Origin: Bdellovibrionales bacterium
GTDB taxonomy: Bacteria > Bdellovibrionota > Bdellovibrionia > Bdellovibrionales > UBA1609
Direction of reading: 5' to 3'
DNA: 64,000 nucleotides
Assembly (NCBI GenBank): GCA_016714165.1
Contig: JADJNU010000001.1
Span: 372,001 to 436,000 of the forward strand
Part shown: piece by piece, positions 9,858 to 19,379 of the stretch
Numbering within the stretch: position 1 is the stretch's first letter
Layout of the letters: each line of letters opens with the position of its first letter
Notes under the pieces: generated by a model
The model's database searches: none
What the model was told of the DNA's origin: nothing
Seen by the model: only the letters and a program-made list of their open reading frames with translations
Program-made: the position numbers and the translations under genes

Positions 9858-10495
9858 ATGACGAGGCTGTTTTCAATTTTTCAAAGACTGATAGTTCCTT
9901 TTCTTGGTGTCGTTGCTTGCTGTTTCAGTTTTATCGGTGGGATGACATTTTTGGAATAGCCGATGCGGCGCCCGATTCTAAAGTGAGTCAGTATGTTTTA
10001 GATCAAAGCCACACTCAGGTTATTTTTCGAGTCTCCCATTTGGGTTTTAGTTATGTGACCGGATTCTTCACTCAAGTGAACGGTGAAATAGCAATCAGTG
10101 ATGAAAATCCGTCTGAAAGCAAAGTAAAAATTGTGATCGCAACGGACAGTGTGAACACACACTTTGCGGACCGTGATGATCATTTGCGCAAACCTGATTT
10201 TTTTGATGCGAAGAAATACCCAGAGATTGTCTTTACCAGCACCAAGATCTCCAAACAGAACGGAAATATTTATTCCGTCGAGGGGAATCTCAGTCTTCAT
10301 GGCAAGGTGAAGCCCATCAAGTTTCCTTTCACGCGTCTAAAGACAGGTCCAGATATGAAGGGACAGACGCGTACCGGGGGATTTGCTTCCTTCGTGATCA
10401 AGCGAAGTGAATTCGGAATGAATTACATGAATGGTCCGGATAAGATCGGCGATGAAGTTGAAATGACCATTAATTTAGAGGCCGTTCTCAAATAA
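9858..10495 (+). CDS. yceI: YceI-like lipocalin-fold secreted protein (frameshift in signal peptide)
   Basis: YceI-family protein of about 212 residues. The core QYVLDQSHTQVIFRVSHLGF, FADRDDHLRKPDFFDAKKYPEI and GFASFVIKRSEFGMNY match the family, whose members bind isoprenoid-type lipids in the periplasm. ATG 9858 has GGAGG at 9847-9851, six bases upstream, and opens a good signal peptide (MTRLFSIFQRLIVPFLGVV). That frame stops early; adding one T to the run 9948-9952 joins it to GIADAAPDSKVSQY, giving a normal signal-peptide cleavage after ADA. The alternative frame from 9845 has no signal peptide and uses the ribosome site itself as codons, so I reject it. A membrane protein follows 12 bases downstream, but it is not the usual cytochrome b561 partner. 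Confidence 0.85.
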
Positions 10496-10507
10496 AGTGG
10501 CGAGGTT

Positions 10508-11452
10508 TTGGGATTGAGACCAATTCTTGAAATGATAGGGGGAAGTCTGTTGCTTCCCCTTTTTCTTACTGTTTTACCCTTGTTTATCGCGAGATCTCTG
10601 AGTCGTCGAGTTATCGCCAGCAGGTCCTCATCATTGGATGCGACCGGAAGTGAAAGCTCCAAGAAAGGTCTTGGCGTTGAGATCAAGCGATTTGTTGCCC
10701 AAAGTTTAGTTTCATTGGCCCCTGCTTTGGCTTTTTTTGGGGCTTGGCAGGCCTTGATTGGCTGGCCGGGTTTTGATTTCTTCTCGGGACCCGAAGTTCT
10801 CCTGGTGGCCACTCCTGTGTTGGCAGTTCTTTCCGTCTCTATTTCTCATCGTATCTGGCGCCAGGTTTGTTTCGGTGTGATCGGAATAGCTACAATTTGG
10901 CTGTTTCTTCACCCTCTCAATATTCAGGATTTGTCTTTGTGGCTGATGATGGGCGCGCTTATTTGTTTTTTTTGTATTTGGAGTTATTTTTTCTCACAGT
11001 CTGCTGTTGGTGGAAGCGGCGAGCGTTTTTTCAATCGCTTTGAGCTCGCTGGTTTTTATATCAGCTATCTTGGTAGCGTTTTGCTATTGGCTTTTGAGAT
11101 GATGATGTGGGGGAGTGCTTCTTGGTCACAAGTGATGGGCGGCGTTGTCTCGTCACTATCTGTGAATATGGCTTTTATCTTGATCGACGATGTGAAAACG
11201 TGGCAAGTCCGACCAGACTGGCTATGGCTTTTCTGTTTTTGGCAAGGAGTCTTGGCTCATTTCTATCTTGAAGTTCCAATTCAATTTCTTGTTCCAGTCG
11301 CGGCACTTTGGCTGTTGAGTGTGTATTGGGAATATCACTTCAAGGATCGAGCTAAGCTTCAAAGCTTAATTCTCTTAGCTGTCACCGTTTTCGCGACAGT
11401 GTTCGCTTCTGTAATTTGGGCTTTCGTGACGAAGCCCAAATCATTCTATTAA
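10508..11452 (+). CDS. Polytopic inner-membrane protein, unknown
   Basis: About 314 residues rich in hydrophobic stretches, with roughly eight membrane segments (for example SLLLPLFLTVLPLFIA, VLLVATPVLAVLSVSI, LWLMMGALICFFCIW and LILLAVTVFATVFASVIW). The region between the first two segments is basic and probably cytoplasmic. The start is uncertain: TTG 10508 and TTG 10514 are both possible, the latter better spaced from GAGG at 10502-10505. It lies directly behind the YceI gene on the same strand and may share its transcript. YceI is often paired with a cytochrome b561, but I see no conserved histidine ladder that would support that here. No family recognised. Confidence 0.6.
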   Translation: MGLRPILEMIGGSLLLPLFLTVLPLFIARSLSRRVIASRSSSLDATGSESSKKGLGVEIKRFVAQSLVSLAPALAFFGAWQALIGWPGFDFFSGPEVLLVATPVLAVLSVSISHRIWRQVCFGVIGIATIWLFLHPLNIQDLSLWLMMGALICFFCIWSYFFSQSAVGGSGERFFNRFELAGFYISYLGSVLLLAFEMMMWGSASWSQVMGGVVSSLSVNMAFILIDDVKTWQVRPDWLWLFCFWQGVLAHFYLEVPIQFLVPVAALWLLSVYWEYHFKDRAKLQSLILLAVTVFATVFASVIWAFVTKPKSFY

Positions 11453-11467
11453 CTGTATTTATTAAGT

Positions 11468-12775
11468 TTACTGGTGGATGGCCGATTGCTTGGCAATGAT
11501 GTCGTGGCCGAGCCACCACACTGGCTCACGCGGACTCCAAGATTCGGCGAGCATAATTTCTCCACAAGCACGAAAAACGACTTCACTCAGGAGAGACGTC
11601 ATCAAATGCTTAGGATCTTTGTGAAGTCCAATCAGGAAGGAACTTGCATCTCTCATTTGATTCATCTGTTCAAGCCCGTTGTGTTGAGGCCAGAGATCAA
11701 AACGACTCCACTTCTGAATCACCTCTGATTTAAAGTACCTGTCTGTATAGTTCATAATATCGTCAAGATTGTGATCTGTATTTAACAACTGACCGCAATT
11801 CTTTAGTATCTGTTTTACCGCATCATTGTCCCCTCCTTCCTTTTGTAAAGCTCCGACGAGAGGATAAAGGGACACCTCCACACCAAGAAAAATTGAGGAG
11901 GAGTTAGTCAATATTTCCGGAGCATTAAAAACGGATACTTTTACTCCCTGGCTAAAGGCTTCCTTGGCAATGTTTTCGAGTTGGATCTTTGAAAAACCCT
12001 GAAGGTAAGGAGCGTAAGATTGCCACTGGTATTTTCCGCTCACGAGAACATCAGTTCCGTGATACCCATAAGCGACGTAGGAGACGTGTTTCCCGGCCTT
12101 TTCACTTCTCTCTCTGATGCCCTGACTTAGGTCAATGAGATGGTGAAGGGTGTTTCCTGTTACTTCTTCAAAACTTGCTCCACAAAATCGACCCATGTCA
12201 GTGTTCCAGAATTCTTCACTTGAAGCATAGCGATCGCCCGCGCCCTTGAACACTCGATTCATGGCTGGCATCACGATCTTGGCTCTGGGAACACCTCCGG
12301 CCATTGTATGAACAAAAAGAATGTTGGACTGTGGCGGAATTTGCTTTTCAAGTTCATGCATAAACTCAGCGACACGTCGTCGAAAGCTTTCAATTCCTGC
12401 TGCTCGGCTCTGTTCGATCTCATCAAAGTTAATTTTTCCTTTGTTCCACTCGCTCAGTTTCAGGCCTTGAAGTTGATCAACAGGTCGAAGGCCTGATTTG
12501 GAGGGCTCCAGGTCAAAACCAGCTTCGAGAGGAACGTTGATAATTGCTTGAGATTTTTCGATGAGTTCTTCGGGAGTCAAAGCTCTTAACTTTTCATCTT
12601 CGCCGCGACGACCAACTGTGGAAAAGATGACTTTCATTCCTGCTTTCTGAGCTTCCTCAACGATTCCATTTGCGTAGCCACGATTAAAGAGCTCACCAAA
12701 GACAACCAGCACATCACCTTTTTTGTAGTGATCTTTGGCAGGAGTTTGGCGCATCGGCTTAAATTGGGTAATCAT
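11468..12775 (-). CDS. FabMG-like NAD(P)-dependent reductase, putative enoyl-ACP reductase
   Basis: 435 residues, cytoplasmic, no signal peptide. It begins with a dinucleotide-binding-like segment (GDVLVVFGELFNRGYANGI, then a strand ending STVGRRGEDEK), as in the reductase superfamily. The overall length and segments such as FVHTMAGGVPRAKIVMPAMN and YGYHGTDVLVSGKYQW resemble what I recall of the enoyl-ACP reductase FabMG family, described from metagenomes as a triclosan-tolerant enzyme and annotated in Bdellovibrio genomes; I cannot check that by search. If right, it reduces the enoyl-ACP intermediate in fatty acid elongation. The start ATG 12775 has GAGGAGGG just upstream. It converges with the membrane-protein gene, only 15 bases between stops. 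Fold assignment is moderate; the exact reaction is tentative. Confidence 0.5.
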   Translation of the reverse strand: MITQFKPMRQTPAKDHYKKGDVLVVFGELFNRGYANGIVEEAQKAGMKVIFSTVGRRGEDEKLRALTPEELIEKSQAIINVPLEAGFDLEPSKSGLRPVDQLQGLKLSEWNKGKINFDEIEQSRAAGIESFRRRVAEFMHELEKQIPPQSNILFVHTMAGGVPRAKIVMPAMNRVFKGAGDRYASSEEFWNTDMGRFCGASFEEVTGNTLHHLIDLSQGIRERSEKAGKHVSYVAYGYHGTDVLVSGKYQWQSYAPYLQGFSKIQLENIAKEAFSQGVKVSVFNAPEILTNSSSIFLGVEVSLYPLVGALQKEGGDNDAVKQILKNCGQLLNTDHNLDDIMNYTDRYFKSEVIQKWSRFDLWPQHNGLEQMNQMRDASSFLIGLHKDPKHLMTSLLSEVVFRACGEIMLAESWSPREPVWWLGHDIIAKQSAIHQ

Positions 12776-13168
12776 GGTCCCTCCTCTGGAGAACAGTAAG
12801 ATTCATAGATTTATTTTTGAAAGGCGACAGTAGCCGTCTCTCTGTTAAGGGTCAAATTGAGGCTTACTGAGCTCAGAGTTAGGGCGCTTCGTCAAGGGTG
12901 ACCGGAACAATAAACTAAGGAATCTAACACAAATAAAACGCAATAAAAAAAATTCACATTTAGCCTTATTTTAGACAAAGCAAAATTTTTAATAGTATTA
13001 ATTTCAAATTCAATAATATTAATTAATTTCAATGATTTAAATCTATTTTGATGCCTGGCCATTTTGTAAAATAGTCTGTCTTGTGGGCCCATTTTACTGT
13101 GTTAAGAGATCGTATAGAACTTGCAAGGGGACAGTGGAGACTCCAAATTCTGGAGTGCAATCGAGGAG
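12776..13168. other. AT-rich divergent intergenic region
   Basis: About 390 bases between the leftward FabMG-like gene and the rightward barrel gene. The first 20 bases hold the GAGGAGGG ribosome site of the leftward gene. From about 12910 to 13060 it is very AT-rich (runs such as AATATTAATTAATTTC), as expected for promoters in both directions, but I could not pick -35/-10 pairs with confidence. No coding potential or RNA gene is evident. Confidence 0.5.
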
Positions 13169-14461
13169 ATGAACCGTTTGAAAATATTAGATTGGCGGAC
13201 CTCCTTGGTTCCATTTTGGCAAGGGAGGCCGATCATTATTGCTGATAAGGCCAAGTGCAAAAGCTTTTCTTGTTTTGCTTTGTTGGACTATCTCAAATTT
13301 CTTTCTGTTTCGTTTTTTTCTTCTTCGGTGTTGTTTGCAATCGTTTTTTTCTTCGCGATGAACCTGACTTTTATTGCATGGGCCGAGTCTTCAGAGGGGA
13401 TCTCCTCATTGGTTTTTGAAGATCACAGTTTTTCCCGGTTTCACGGCAAGTGGAATATTGAGGCAGGAGGGGAGACCTTTTCTGAAGGAGTTGATCAGGG
13501 AACCCTCGTCGGTTTTGTTTTTCGTTCCCGTGTTCAATACAGACTGACAGATCAAATTGATCTTTATGTTGATGCGAAAATGCAGATGTTGACTCGCCAA
13601 ATTCAGGCCCGCTTTGCTGATTCAAGGCAGACCGGTATATTTCCTTACGAAGTTGTTGCCCGGTATCGTCCATCAGAAAAAGTCGAATTGAAGGCGGGTG
13701 CCCTCAACATGGGCTTTCTTGACCTGCCTCTTTTGATATCAAAAGAGAGATCGTTTCCCGGAGCCTTTGAGAAAATCGGCTTCGGCGAGGGTAAAAATTA
13801 TTTGAGGGCTGTTGCACAACAGAGTATTCCAACCTCTTCTTCGTTTGAGTCGATGCGTTCTGAAAAGGAAGAAACTCCTTTGTTTACGACTGAATCCTTG
13901 CAGGCCGGATCGAGTCTTGGGGAAGTGATGATTGTTTCAGGGCAATTAACTCATTTTCGGTACAGTGATCTGCCGTCCGTGGTGGCGTTTGAGAGCGGAA
14001 AAATGGGGAACACGACGACGGGTGAGTTTCCGGCTAATAGCCGTTTTTTGTTTGGCTTTTCTGGATGGGTCGTGGGTGGAGAATTTTGCCTTTGTAGAAG
14101 TCCAGGATCTGGGTTTCGTATTGGTGGGTATCAACTTGAAAATCGAGAGGCGGAACCGGCTTTCAATAGGTCTCAAGAGCTTGTGCTTCGGGGAGATTTT
14201 GAGATTTCAGAATTTGTATTGAGTCCCTATTTATTGAGGTTTTTTAGTGAATCTGATGCCGTTCCAGCTTTTTTTAATTCTGGCTCTAGGGGACATAACA
14301 ATCGAAGAGGAGAGGGCTTGGGTATGGAGATTTTCTTTCGCCCTTACAATTTTCGTCTTGTTGGGGAGTATATATCGAGTGATGTGATCAATCCAAATTC
14401 CTTGCAACAAAGATTGAATTCGATCCAAGTAAGGCTGGAGACTCTAAATGTTGAATTCTAA
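13169..14461 (+). CDS. Outer-membrane beta-barrel protein, module 3
   Basis: About 430 residues. A long basic N-terminal part precedes a hydrophobic segment (FFSSSVLFAIVFFFAM) and a likely cleavage after IAWAES. The mature part has alternating polar and aromatic strands and ends in NVEF, a terminal phenylalanine typical of outer-membrane barrels. ATG 13169 is preferred over TTG 13121; GAGGAG sits immediately before it, too close to be ideal, so the start is uncertain. It overlaps the start of the next, very large lipoprotein gene by 14 bases, the same architecture as modules 1 and 2, although I see no close sequence similarity to those barrels. It begins after an AT-rich region that probably holds its promoter. 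Substrate unknown. Confidence 0.68.
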   Translation: MNRLKILDWRTSLVPFWQGRPIIIADKAKCKSFSCFALLDYLKFLSVSFFSSSVLFAIVFFFAMNLTFIAWAESSEGISSLVFEDHSFSRFHGKWNIEAGGETFSEGVDQGTLVGFVFRSRVQYRLTDQIDLYVDAKMQMLTRQIQARFADSRQTGIFPYEVVARYRPSEKVELKAGALNMGFLDLPLLISKERSFPGAFEKIGFGEGKNYLRAVAQQSIPTSSSFESMRSEKEETPLFTTESLQAGSSLGEVMIVSGQLTHFRYSDLPSVVAFESGKMGNTTTGEFPANSRFLFGFSGWVVGGEFCLCRSPGSGFRIGGYQLENREAEPAFNRSQELVLRGDFEISEFVLSPYLLRFFSESDAVPAFFNSGSRGHNNRRGEGLGMEIFFRPYNFRLVGEYISSDVINPNSLQQRLNSIQVRLETLNVEF

Positions 14462-17400
14462 GCAGATTGTCTCTGGAGTTTTAGGTTTCGTCCTGCTGAT
14501 GGGATTGACTTCTTGTTGGGAGCCCAAAGAGCAGAAATCCAATTTTGAGAGAGGTTTCTCTACCGCAAATTTTTTAGTTAAATTGGTCGATGGGGATGCC
14601 TTGCCGACGGAAGAGGTCACTCCGAATTGGCTCATACCAAAATCGCGTCATTATCATTTCTGGTCTTGTTTGCGAAATCGAGCGACAGATCAGATTATCA
14701 GAGGGATTGGCTTTACTGTCAAATCCGATGATTCCAAGATTGAGGTTGTAACAGACAATGAAGGTTGTCTTCACTGGCATGAGAAAATTGATTTTGATTA
14801 TTTGGCTGAAGAGGCCTATTTGCAGCTCGAAAGGACTGTGTCAGGGACGGGCATTTATCAAGGCGAGCAGAAGATCCAACTCGCCATCAATCCCTGGGTT
14901 GTTTCCAGGAAGTCTGGTTTAAAGGAAGTTAAATGGGAAAGAGACAGCCAGGGCACGGATATCCCCGACGGGATTAAAGTCATTGGGAAGAATCAAGTCA
15001 AATCAGTTCTGAGGGGCGCCTACAAAGGAAATCTTCCTTCTGCGCACGCACAGGGTCCAAAACTATTGTGGATGAACAGGGTCTCTTCAAATATAAAGGA
15101 AATCAAACAGGATGCTCAGGGTGTTTGGCTTCAAATTCAGTTGTCAATGATTCCTGTCGCACAGTTTCGGGATTTATCGGGTTCTCCTAATCCGACTCCT
15201 CTGAAGGCGGGGCGATTTCGAGTGGATGCGCAGATCGTTGCTACGAACCTTGGGGTCAATCGCGATGAGAATCTGATATTGACTCCTGATCTTCCGTCGT
15301 CTGTAGGAGTGATTACAAACAATGACGGCATTTTACGAGTTCAGTTTGATTCGATGATCACGAGGCGGGTGGCTCGAGGGAATATTCAATTGGCCTTGCG
15401 AGTCACTCCGATTGATGGAGCGCCGGAAGGCTTAGGTTCATTTGAGGGACTCTACGAGCTAGGTCCCTTTGATAAACTGGAAAGCAGAAATACAGATATG
15501 TTCGTTCCCGCCAGTGTTTATTCTGAGGGTGATGGTTTTGCCTATGAAAAATTTTTGAAAAACGCCGGTAATTTTGAAAAGCTTGAGGCAGCTCGATCTG
15601 CCTTTAAAAATGAGCCATTTGAGTTTCCGAAGATGCTGATCAAATTTGAGACGATTCGTCCGGGAGAGACGGCAACAACAAGAACTGTCGATTATTCTAT
15701 TCAGGCTTGTGTTCGCAATACTTTGACATCTTCTTTTGTAAAAGATGAACTTTTTTATGTCGATTACCTTCCTGACAATAAGACTTTGGAATTAGAAAAA
15801 GATTTTTATACTCATGAAAATGAAATGAATTCCCCAGACAATAAGATTTGGTGCAAATCCGACGGATCATCGCCGAAGCCTGGTCAGGACTGTAGACCCT
15901 TATCGAAAACTGATCAGGATGGTTGCCTTCGAATCATGGGTCATGTGACTCACAAGTATTACAAGCCAGAAGAGCTCTTTTTCCCGACCATTCGGATTCG
16001 GCATGTGGCGAGCACCTATTCCAAAGAATTGGTCTTGGCGATTAATCCATGGGATTTGTTTGCGACTTTTGGACGAGATCGTCGTGAACTGACTGATGAT
16101 TATGTGGAGGCATCAAAGAAGCGTGAAAAAATATCCTCTTTGCTTTATGTCCCCGCATTTAGCTATCACACTTTGCGTTTCCGCTACGAAATTGATGAGT
16201 TTATGAATCTTGTCGTAAAAAAAGTATTGCTGCTTAAGCTTGAACCTAAAGTCTTGAGGTATTCGAGCATTACCGACGGACGAAAAAATATTGGGCATTT
16301 GAGAGACGGAATCTATCTGCTCAAATTGGCTGTTCAAAAGGATTATCTCGACCCGGCGGCTGAGGGAGTGGTTATTGGATTTGATGAGGACCAACAGAAG
16401 ACTTACGTTGAGGCTCCCAAGAAGGCAAAAACACGTGAATATATCAACGGAATTAAGAAATTGGTTCGTGTTCAAGATGGAGAAATCATTACTCCAGTTG
16501 AAATAGCGGTTCGTGATTTGCGGCTATTGAGAATTCGATCAAACATGTTGATACAACTTGAAACGATTGATGAAAAAAACTTAACTATGTCTGCAATTGT
16601 TCATTCTAACGCGAAAGAACATCTTTCGAAGGGCAACACCGAAGGGGTCAACATAGATCAAAGAAATAAGTTGTTGACGGACATGACATATTCTCTGAGT
16701 TCCTTCCTCTGGGCAGGAAGACAAGAGGGCAATCTATTGGTTCCCAAAAAGAACGAAGGAAACTTGCCAGGTATTTATCAGATCACCTCCAAGAAGTATC
16801 TTGCTGAGATCGATCATCTCAGGTCTGGAATGACGGAGGAATTTCTTTCAAAGATGAAAGCAGAGGCAGTTCAGGCCTATAAAACGAACGATGTTTCATT
16901 TATGCCGGTTGCTCCTTACGTCGAGTTGGATTCTTTACGGGATTTGGACTCGGGTTTGGCCCCACGTAGTTTCTCTGGGCCGGTCACTCTCCTATTGAAT
17001 TCTAATATGTCATATATTCGTCCACTGGATAATCTCGATGAATCATTCTGTGAGGCAACAGACGACTGTCGGGAAGTCAGCAAGACAATTGATGAAATGA
17101 CTGGTGGAGAAAGGGCAAAAATTGAAGATCGCGATTATCGAGATTCTCCACTTTTCGGTTCAATCAGGCATCTCAGTTCTATAAACGTAGATACAATTCT
17201 TCAAAGGATGACAGTCCTCGAGGAGGAATATCGCAAGAGCAATACAATTTCGAGCCTGCTATATAATTTTATCAATCAAACTGGTCTTGATTTTGTCTCG
17301 CTTGGAGATGTTCCGTTGAAACGGTTTGACCAAGAAAAATGCTCATCTATGAGAGAGTACTCAGTCAATGAGGAAAAGTGTTTGGTCCCGGCGCCAGAGG

Positions 17401-18641
17401 TTTCAACTTCCTTCGAGAATTTCCTTTCAGATCTGAATAATCAGGGACAAAGCACTTACTACCAATTGCCGGGTGAAAATGTGAATAGAGGTGATATTGA
17501 AAAATTGATTGAGACCGGTGAGATTGATCCGAGGGTTGACTCTCGATTCTGTGATCTCTTTGGACGTCAGATGAACAGAGTTTGGAAGGATTGGGACCCG
17601 CGCGGTTTAACTGTGGTCTCGGATTGGTTGAAAGGCATTGGTTGGGCCTGTGTGGATCGACAGAGAAGTCATGATGGTGTTTCGGTCGGTTTCTTTTCAT
17701 TGGGGAAAAGGTCGCCCGGACTTATTTTTGAGCGAAAATTGAAAGTTCTTAAGACGGGTAGGTATCGGTTTAAGGGTGGTAAGCCCATGAACATCAGTGT
17801 GGGGGTCAATTTTGGAGTGAATTACAACAAGTCATTTTCTGGAGGCTGGAACTATAATATTTTTGGTGAGATACCGATCCTTGGATCAATTCTCAAGTTT
17901 TTCTCTTTGAAGGAAGAAAGAACTCGCTCAAATACAAATGGGACTTCAGTCGGAGAAGGGGCTTATCTTGCTATGCAGGAAGCCACAATGGATGTTGAAA
18001 TTCTTGAACATGAGAAGTGCCTGATTGTGAGACCACACCCGGAGTTCGTAAAATCGATCGTCGATCGTGTGAATTTCAATGTTAAGGCTGTGACGATGAG
18101 AATCCGAGATCGTGTGAAATTTAAAATGGGACTTTCAAAATTGGACTATGGAAAAGCAATGAGTCCAGGAGATGATACCGATGTTACTGAGAAGGAGCTT
18201 GTCTTGCGCCAGTTCCTTCGGGGGATCATGCTTTGTGGGGGCAAAAAAATCAAGGAGCCCACTCCTGTTCGAGAGAAATACTATTATTTTAGTCAACATT
18301 TTACAGAGGGAGATCTGCTTGATAGTGCCGATCTTTATAATCATCCTTGGCTTCTGGCTTTGCGAGGCAAGAGGGATTTTCAGGGATTTATGGCAGTTAT
18401 CAAAGCAGTTCCTTACAATTGGAATTTTTCAGAGGTGGCCAAGGCAGAGGGTTGGTCAATTGATCATATGATAAGGTCCTATCGGCAGGTTCATCCGACT
18501 TTTCCCGGCCTCTATTCGATTTTAGACGATGGACCATCGTCGGCGTCGGCTCCTCAATATCCTTTGCAGGATAAACCCGGCGACTCTTTTCGTGACGGAG
18601 TCTTAGATGGCAAAAATAATTCTGAGGAAAAGGCACCTTAA
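14448..18641 (+). CDS. Giant lipoprotein, module 3
   Basis: 1397 residues. The signal peptide ends in a clear lipobox (GLTSC), followed by a charged linker. The protein begins with a repeated architecture: a Cys-containing beta domain with WSCLRNRATDQ..GCLHWHEKI, then a second related unit near residues 420-510 (IQACVRN...QDGCLRIMGHV), which suggests internal duplication of a beta-sandwich domain. The last third contains SVGVNFGVNYNKSFSGGWNY and a Gly-Ser-Asn rich stretch. ATG 14448 overlaps the barrel stop, so the pair is probably coupled. It ends ten bases from the convergent small lipoprotein gene. I recognise no catalytic family. Size and pairing suggest a surface-exposed structural or binding protein. 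Confidence 0.7.
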   Translation: MLNSKQIVSGVLGFVLLMGLTSCWEPKEQKSNFERGFSTANFLVKLVDGDALPTEEVTPNWLIPKSRHYHFWSCLRNRATDQIIRGIGFTVKSDDSKIEVVTDNEGCLHWHEKIDFDYLAEEAYLQLERTVSGTGIYQGEQKIQLAINPWVVSRKSGLKEVKWERDSQGTDIPDGIKVIGKNQVKSVLRGAYKGNLPSAHAQGPKLLWMNRVSSNIKEIKQDAQGVWLQIQLSMIPVAQFRDLSGSPNPTPLKAGRFRVDAQIVATNLGVNRDENLILTPDLPSSVGVITNNDGILRVQFDSMITRRVARGNIQLALRVTPIDGAPEGLGSFEGLYELGPFDKLESRNTDMFVPASVYSEGDGFAYEKFLKNAGNFEKLEAARSAFKNEPFEFPKMLIKFETIRPGETATTRTVDYSIQACVRNTLTSSFVKDELFYVDYLPDNKTLELEKDFYTHENEMNSPDNKIWCKSDGSSPKPGQDCRPLSKTDQDGCLRIMGHVTHKYYKPEELFFPTIRIRHVASTYSKELVLAINPWDLFATFGRDRRELTDDYVEASKKREKISSLLYVPAFSYHTLRFRYEIDEFMNLVVKKVLLLKLEPKVLRYSSITDGRKNIGHLRDGIYLLKLAVQKDYLDPAAEGVVIGFDEDQQKTYVEAPKKAKTREYINGIKKLVRVQDGEIITPVEIAVRDLRLLRIRSNMLIQLETIDEKNLTMSAIVHSNAKEHLSKGNTEGVNIDQRNKLLTDMTYSLSSFLWAGRQEGNLLVPKKNEGNLPGIYQITSKKYLAEIDHLRSGMTEEFLSKMKAEAVQAYKTNDVSFMPVAPYVELDSLRDLDSGLAPRSFSGPVTLLLNSNMSYIRPLDNLDESFCEATDDCREVSKTIDEMTGGERAKIEDRDYRDSPLFGSIRHLSSINVDTILQRMTVLEEEYRKSNTISSLLYNFINQTGLDFVSLGDVPLKRFDQEKCSSMREYSVNEEKCLVPAPEVSTSFENFLSDLNNQGQSTYYQLPGENVNRGDIEKLIETGEIDPRVDSRFCDLFGRQMNRVWKDWDPRGLTVVSDWLKGIGWACVDRQRSHDGVSVGFFSLGKRSPGLIFERKLKVLKTGRYRFKGGKPMNISVGVNFGVNYNKSFSGGWNYNIFGEIPILGSILKFFSLKEERTRSNTNGTSVGEGAYLAMQEATMDVEILEHEKCLIVRPHPEFVKSIVDRVNFNVKAVTMRIRDRVKFKMGLSKLDYGKAMSPGDDTDVTEKELVLRQFLRGIMLCGGKKIKEPTPVREKYYYFSQHFTEGDLLDSADLYNHPWLLALRGKRDFQGFMAVIKAVPYNWNFSEVAKAEGWSIDHMIRSYRQVHPTFPGLYSILDDGPSSASAPQYPLQDKPGDSFRDGVLDGKNNSEEKAP

Positions 18642-18650
18642 AAAATATTT

Positions 18651-19184
18651 TTAGTGTCGAATGCGAGCAATGCCGTGACTGGCGCTGAGGGCGTTTTCAA
18701 CCTCGGGTGAATTTGAGGGTGATTTGAGTCGAGAAAATGTCTTGTGAAAGAATTCTATGTCCCAGCCTCCGTTCACTTTAGTGAAATTTCCAGTAACGAC
18801 AACTCGATAGAAAGTAGTTGAATCTTCGCGCTGTTCCTCTCCTAAGAACACGGAGGGTTTAGGACCTAGGACGATGATCACTGACTGATCAATGGTAGTG
18901 AGCTGAGGCGTGAGCGAACTGTTCAAAGAGGAAGAGACCACTGAGAAAAACGAAACGCCAGATCGATCTATGTAGTCAAGTGTCACATCATGGTTCCAAA
19001 TACTACCGCCGGGGCCTGTGTAGGTCGGTGTGCTGGCCTTGATATTATTGACGGGTACAGGCTCGCCTTGCTCTTGAGCAAGGTCAGTGTCTGAGTCTTT
19101 TGACTTATCTTTAGAGCAGCTGGCACTAAAGAGAATGAGGAATCCGAATGTGACAATGAGTCCGAAATTAATTGCCCTTTTCAT
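18651..19184 (-). CDS. Small lipoprotein, unknown
   Basis: About 177 residues. The signal peptide MKRAINFGLIVTFGFLILF ends in SASC, a good lipobox, followed by a long acidic linker (KDKSKDSDTDLAQEQ). The body is predicted mainly beta (VTLDYIDRSGVSFFSV, FYRVVVTGNFTKVNGGWDIEFF). ATG 19184 has a GGGGGG stretch seven bases upstream; the longer reading frame to 19271 has neither a ribosome site nor a signal peptide. It is transcribed against the giant lipoprotein gene and is separated from waaA by 195 bases, in which I see nothing definite. No family recognised. Confidence 0.65.
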   Translation of the reverse strand: MKRAINFGLIVTFGFLILFSASCSKDKSKDSDTDLAQEQGEPVPVNNIKASTPTYTGPGGSIWNHDVTLDYIDRSGVSFFSVVSSSLNSSLTPQLTTIDQSVIIVLGPKPSVFLGEEQREDSTTFYRVVVTGNFTKVNGGWDIEFFHKTFSRLKSPSNSPEVENALSASHGIARIRH

Positions 19185-19379
19185 CAAAGTCCCCCCAGAA
19201 AAGTGGTCCAAAATGCGACAAAGTGGCTCGTGCCACAGGTCATGGCCTAATCCAGAATAATGACAGAACAATGAATTTAGTGTGCATATTTCGGGACAGA
19301 AATAGAGCTTGTAACCTCTTGTTTTGACTGAGTGTCGATGTTGAGGATCTAATGAGATGTCTTCTTATTGGACAATGAT

